Below, in pieces: positions 37,575 to 41,243 of a stretch of DNA of 41,243 nt. Positions within the stretch are counted from its first letter, which is position 1; every line of letters starts with the position of its first letter. This stretch comes from JANQHO01 sp965218075 (GTDB lineage Bacteria; Bacteroidota; Bacteroidia; Flavobacteriales; Schleiferiaceae). The stretch covers positions 1-41,243 of the forward strand of contig CBDCJZ010000001.1 of assembly GCA_965218075.1 (NCBI GenBank). The letters run 5' to 3'. The notes beneath the pieces were generated by a model. The model ran no database searches. It was not told where the DNA came from and was given only the letters and a program-made list of their open reading frames with translations. Both the position numbers and the translations under genes were made by a program.

Positions 37575-39220
37575 TTTAATAGATTGTCAATCAATGCCTG
37601 TCTTAATTGATTCCCTCCATATCCGATTTGAATATTACCTGCATTGAACGAGGCCCTTACACGGAATGAGTTGACCGTAACCTCGCTTATCACGCCTGAA
37701 GATGAAGTACCTCCTGTATCAACTGTTTGAAGATTTATTATTGGAATATCTGTAAAGACTCCATCTTTGAGATTGTGATTAACATACACACCCGAAACAG
37801 CAAAGGTCTCAATCAATCCTATGCCGGAATCATCCCGACCAACCCTGGCAGGCGATGTAAGATAACTATAATAAAACACTGTTTCCTGTTTTCCATTGGG
37901 GTTAAATTTTTGCCAAGGGAAAAAATTCCTTTCTTCGGCAAAATCAGAATCCACATTATTATAAACCACCGCCAAACATTTAAAAGAATCCCATGGCAAC
38001 ATCCAACCTTCGCCTTCTCTATATGTTGGCAATACTCCAATTATTTCGGGATGTCCTTTTTCAGTCAGATATAATCCGTAATAAGTGTTTGCCGCCTCAC
38101 TGGGAAGATTGTAAGAATTGAAATAATCCCTTGCCATATCCCATTCAACATCAATCAATTTAATGGTGTTTCCGTCTACACTGACAGTCGCTTCCTCTTC
38201 CAAATAAAAGACTTCTTCATCCTGTCTTCTCAACCTTGCCGTATTTTGATTCGATCTTGTTTTTTGAAAGTCGGTGCATCTATAAACAACCGCACCATTA
38301 GAGTCGGTTCCAACCGTCGCAACCAATAATCGTTCGGTTAGTACAAACTGGGAACCATCATATCGCAATACCCTATTGTCACGAGTCCGTATCCAGTACT
38401 GTCCTGTTGCGGGACTGGTTGGGGCAATGTCTGAAAAAACCGGAGATGTATAAGAAACATCCGGAGAATTCGGTGTGTCCCGATCGATGAATACCCAACC
38501 CGTTCTTATTATTTCAATCAGTCCGTCATCTGACAGACCTGCCTCGGGGTGGGGATCGCCATTAACGCCGAATCCGTGCCGGCGTTTGATTCTCTCCAAT
38601 CTTGTGCTGCTCCTGATGAAGGCGGAAAAATATTCACTACCGTTTTTGAACCAGGAATACTCGCCAACCCTGTTGCTTATCTGGGAACCGGCGGCATCAA
38701 TAGTTAAAAATCCATGTTTCCGGTCACCGTAAACATAACCCGCTTCGCCTGCCGTTTTGTTATTTACGATTCCGGCATCATTAATATTTGCAGTATGGGA
38801 AGAACCATATCCCGACTGCAAGGCAACTGAAACATCGCTGTCAATGGTAGTGGTTTCACCATTGATCGACATTATCAGGTTGATTGCCTGCCCAAGAATT
38901 TTGATGGTTAAGTTGTCGTTCTCGATTTCAATGAAATCAGGATAGGCGGACAAAGGTCTTGTTTTTCCTGTGATAATCCTATTAAGCGGTGCGGTGAACC
39001 GGCCAACATCAACCGCCTGGCCTTCAATGATTAAAGACCCGCAACGAATAGAACCGAACGGAATGGTTTCAGTCCCTATGGCCTGGCCGGCAGCGGGGAT
39101 GTCATTTAACCGGCCAACGATAACGCCATTCAAGGCATCTTTGAATTGACGAATATGCTCTGCTGTTATGTCGTCGCCGGTTTGGGTATCCTCGTCGGTT
39201 ATGAAAGTTCCAATGCCCAT
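37571..39220 (-). CDS. Tail tip / fibre structural protein
   Basis: 549 residues, beta-rich. The N-terminus (MGIGTFITDEDTQTGDDITA, EHIRQFKDALNG) is typical of phage baseplate or fibre-base proteins that carry an attachment helix. The middle contains SPATGQYWIRTRDNRVLRYD, like the 'tape' of fibre label modules, and the C-terminus a Gly/Asn-rich domain (NAGNIQIGYGGNQLRQA). It is between the hub-like protein and the fibre genes. Role inferred from position and composition. Confidence 0.6.
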   Translation of the reverse strand: MGIGTFITDEDTQTGDDITAEHIRQFKDALNGVIVGRLNDIPAAGQAIGTETIPFGSIRCGSLIIEGQAVDVGRFTAPLNRIITGKTRPLSAYPDFIEIENDNLTIKILGQAINLIMSINGETTTIDSDVSVALQSGYGSSHTANINDAGIVNNKTAGEAGYVYGDRKHGFLTIDAAGSQISNRVGEYSWFKNGSEYFSAFIRSSTRLERIKRRHGFGVNGDPHPEAGLSDDGLIEIIRTGWVFIDRDTPNSPDVSYTSPVFSDIAPTSPATGQYWIRTRDNRVLRYDGSQFVLTERLLVATVGTDSNGAVVYRCTDFQKTRSNQNTARLRRQDEEVFYLEEEATVSVDGNTIKLIDVEWDMARDYFNSYNLPSEAANTYYGLYLTEKGHPEIIGVLPTYREGEGWMLPWDSFKCLAVVYNNVDSDFAEERNFFPWQKFNPNGKQETVFYYSYLTSPARVGRDDSGIGLIETFAVSGVYVNHNLKDGVFTDIPIINLQTVDTGGTSSSGVISEVTVNSFRVRASFNAGNIQIGYGGNQLRQALIDNLLK

Positions 39221-39241
39221 AAAAATTATTCTCTCAAATCT

Positions 39242-40561
39242 TTAAGCAAATGTCGATGAACCAAACTTCCCGATTCCAAATCTGCCCGTCTTGGACGCAT
39301 AAGCAACTTCAGTATCTTGAAATGTTGCCTCTCCAAATCTTCCCGTACCGAAAATGGAACGCCGCTTATGAAGAGTGGAGTCTCCCACCTTGAATCCATA
39401 TTCTCTTAATTTTAATTCGGTTGTAAAGTTGGAGGGATTGTCTTTTTTGCCGTAAATAATCCAGTTCACATTGCTATTGATATAAAACGCTCCAACATTT
39501 CCCGCAAATTTGGCAAATCCAAACATGTCAATTCCAAATTTTCCTGAATTTTCATTAATACCAACTCTTTTTCTTGGGTAATGAACAGAGAGAAGATCGG
39601 ATATTTCCAAATCATAGGCATCTTTGAGGGGAACCATAATGGTCATTTCCTGTTTCGGAACCCTGTATTTGCGAATTAAATTGGTTGCCACTATGGCCTG
39701 CCTGTCAGGCCTTGTAATAAAGTCAAAACTTATAGACTTGCTCCTTAATGAATATGTATTTATGAAATCCTGATCACCATAATATTCACCATTGATTTCA
39801 ACCTGATTGATTGTTCGCTGCAATCCGTTATTGTAATTCTTAACTGAAAGTATTCCTGGTGATCTTCCCAGTTTGTCATAAGGGCCATAAAATCTTCGCT
39901 TCCTCTCCCTGAATTTGGTTCTACTCAAAACACGAACAAAGTTATTAAAATCAACAAATAAAAAAGAATTGCCAGCGACAAGAATTTCACCTATCGACTC
40001 CTGAATGGATTTTCCGGAAAAACTTTCCTCATTATCAATGATTCCATTATAATCCATTTCAATGAATCTCTCCCTGATCTTTACCGACAGGTTGATAGGA
40101 GGCCTGTCAAGCAAGGCAATGATTGCATCCTTGAAAGATAAATTTCCGGATAAAATCCCCGCAGGGACATTGTGCCTGCGCAATACACTATCAGGCGATA
40201 AAACAGTTATCTCAATAGTTTCATTCAAGATGTTTTCTTTTGTGGCATCTTCTGAAATCTCTCCAATAAAAACAGGTTTTTCTTCGCCTTGATCTCTTAA
40301 AAAAATGGTGACTTTTGACCCGTCTCTTCCATTGGGAAATTTTCCTGTAGAGTCATTCTGATTGAATATACCAGACCGGTTTAACAGTTTTATTCGAGTG
40401 TAAGAATAAGAGAACAATCCCACAACAAAATCGGAATTGTCCACTGTGTTGGATATACTGGAAATTGCCGAATTTCCAGCAAGATAATCAGTTCCTTCAA
40501 ATTCATCAAGGAATTCATTGGAATTTAATCCTACCGGAGTAATCTTTATTCCTATAATCAT
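39242..40561 (-). CDS. Baseplate hub / tail-tip protein (gp27-like position)
   Basis: 439 residues. The first half shows two alternating beta modules (SDFVVGLFSYSYTRIKLLNR, GSKVTIFLRDQGEEKPVFIG), then helical (LSFKDAIIALLDRPPINLSV) and beta sections, as in gp27/hub folds of tail-associated lysozyme-type proteins. No lytic domain is evident. It follows the distal-tail-like gene with a 4-nt overlap. Hub call by order (tape measure, Dit, hub) and fold pattern. Confidence 0.6.
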   Translation of the reverse strand: MIIGIKITPVGLNSNEFLDEFEGTDYLAGNSAISSISNTVDNSDFVVGLFSYSYTRIKLLNRSGIFNQNDSTGKFPNGRDGSKVTIFLRDQGEEKPVFIGEISEDATKENILNETIEITVLSPDSVLRRHNVPAGILSGNLSFKDAIIALLDRPPINLSVKIRERFIEMDYNGIIDNEESFSGKSIQESIGEILVAGNSFLFVDFNNFVRVLSRTKFRERKRRFYGPYDKLGRSPGILSVKNYNNGLQRTINQVEINGEYYGDQDFINTYSLRSKSISFDFITRPDRQAIVATNLIRKYRVPKQEMTIMVPLKDAYDLEISDLLSVHYPRKRVGINENSGKFGIDMFGFAKFAGNVGAFYINSNVNWIIYGKKDNPSNFTTELKLREYGFKVGDSTLHKRRSIFGTGRFGEATFQDTEVAYASKTGRFGIGKFGSSTFA

Positions 40562-41243
40562 ATGGATTCAACCAATTTTAATGACGAGGATATCAAGCTT
40601 TGATAAGAACCTTTTTTGTAAGTTGATCTGAAATCACCTTTGGTTTGAACCGTATAGGTATCCTGCAGTCGATATCCCTCAACCGGAAAACGAAATTGGC
40701 CTTCATCCCCTCCTGATGGCCATATAAGAAATTTATCTTCCATCCCATGAAGGGTTTGTGCCAAGGCGATATCTTTCGTCTTGGTATAATTGTTGAATTT
40801 TAAAGTTATTCCCTTTAGAGTTCTTTTTTGCTTGGTGATCAACTCGCCGCCACCCTTGGACTTTACATCTCTTGAATTATTGGAAAAAGACATATTGCTT
40901 ATTTGGGGATATCCCTCAAATGTTCCCAATTCTGTACAAAAAACCACCCGCCCGATTCTTTTATTCATCATTGCAGGAAATGTTGCACCGGCAGTTAATG
41001 TTAATTGTGAAATCGATTTGTCTGAAAATGCAAAATAGGATGTATTTATTTCATTGCCGGTTATATCGATTGATGTCAATGGATTATTGTCAATATCAGT
41101 TATATTGGAGAAAATCCCACTGATCGAAAATTCCGCCAGATTATGATTCAATAAAATAATCCTGTTTATTGAAATGGCGGGAAAGATCATTTCAATAGTG
41201 ACATTGGTATCGTTCCTAATGCTGGATACCCATTCAGAATCTT
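40558..41243 (-). CDS. Distal tail-like protein, C-terminal part (starts at the left end of the window)
   Basis: The frame is open to the right edge (DSEWVSSIRNDTNVTIEM upstream of the first internal ATG at 41190), so the true start lies beyond it. Joining with 1-116 after collapsing the 7-base overlap gives a 264-residue protein. The body is beta-rich (ISINRIILLNHNLAEFSISG, GRVVFCTELGTFEGYPQISN) with a late GYRLQDTYTV; size and place after the tape measure fit the Dit protein that closes the tail. No diagnostic motif seen. Confidence 0.7.
   Translation of the reverse strand, partial: DSEWVSSIRNDTNVTIEMIFPAISINRIILLNHNLAEFSISGIFSNITDIDNNPLTSIDITGNEINTSYFAFSDKSISQLTLTAGATFPAMMNKRIGRVVFCTELGTFEGYPQISNMSFSNNSRDVKSKGGGELITKQKRTLKGITLKFNNYTKTKDIALAQTLHGMEDKFLIWPSGGDEGQFRFPVEGYRLQDTYTVQTKGDFRSTYKKGSYQSLISSSLKLVESI

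Noticed and set aside
1..41243. Prophage or integrative element
   Set aside because: No integrase, att-like direct repeats or host genes; the ends join into a gene, which suits a complete phage genome.

Overview
The window looks like one complete, circularly permuted genome of a tailed phage with siphovirus architecture, about 41.24 kb and AT-rich. The last 7 bases repeat the first 7, in the form gaatctt. Collapsing that overlap joins two open reading-frame fragments in frame into one 264-residue distal-tail-like protein; without the collapse a stop codon appears. The head module is of the Mu type in gene content: a DUF935-like portal fused to a MuF domain, a Mu I-like protease with a nested scaffold start, a DUF2190-like decoration protein and a DUF1320-like connector. 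The tail has a 753-residue tape measure and a lambda G/GT-like -1 frameshift, and no sheath gene was seen. A lipoprotein plus coiled-coil (spanin-like) pair and a lipobox on the predicted endolysin point to a Gram-negative host. The host cannot be named from this sequence. No integrase, clear phage repressor, DNA polymerase or primase was recognised.

Layout. One long leftward transcription unit seems to start near 14.1 kb. It runs through a zinc-ribbon/HTH protein, a sigma-like HTH protein, a decayed D12 methylase fragment, the terminases, head genes, tail genes and tape measure (14.1 to 0.1 kb). It then crosses the contig ends into the distal tail protein, baseplate and fibres, including a 991-residue collagen-like fibre. 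After a tRNA-Gln(UUG) come lysis and accessory genes, including a possible aerolysin-like pore former, and it ends at a VRR-NUC nuclease (41.2 to 27.4 kb). A rightward unit (22.5 to 27.4 kb) carries a Sak4-like ATPase, an SSB-like protein with an acidic DPPF tail, a metallophosphoesterase and many small conserved phage-type genes.

The unusual part is 14.2 to 22.5 kb. A roughly 130-bp divergent regulatory region occurs twice in inverted orientation (14194-14324 and 18862-18989) and brackets a cassette. The cassette holds a DDE transposase-like gene, two paralogous beta-class DNA methyltransferases each fused to a C-terminal Mrr-like PD-(D/E)XK nuclease domain, and the truncated start of a third, gamma-class methyltransferase. 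The two fusion genes contain the longest G/C homopolymers I saw here, C10 and G9. In the first gene C10 lies exactly between methylase and nuclease domains, so slippage would switch a methylase-nuclease into a methylase alone. This is the best candidate for an undescribed phase-variable system.

Beyond it lie a roughly 890-bp, C-poor, five-base-period satellite (NNGAA units, with a 104-bp higher-order repeat), a 17-bp-stem terminator, and about 1.1 kb without a convincing gene. That last stretch is rich in GGCC hairpins and has three iteron-like repeats. It could hold a large structured RNA and/or a replication origin just upstream of the recombination genes.
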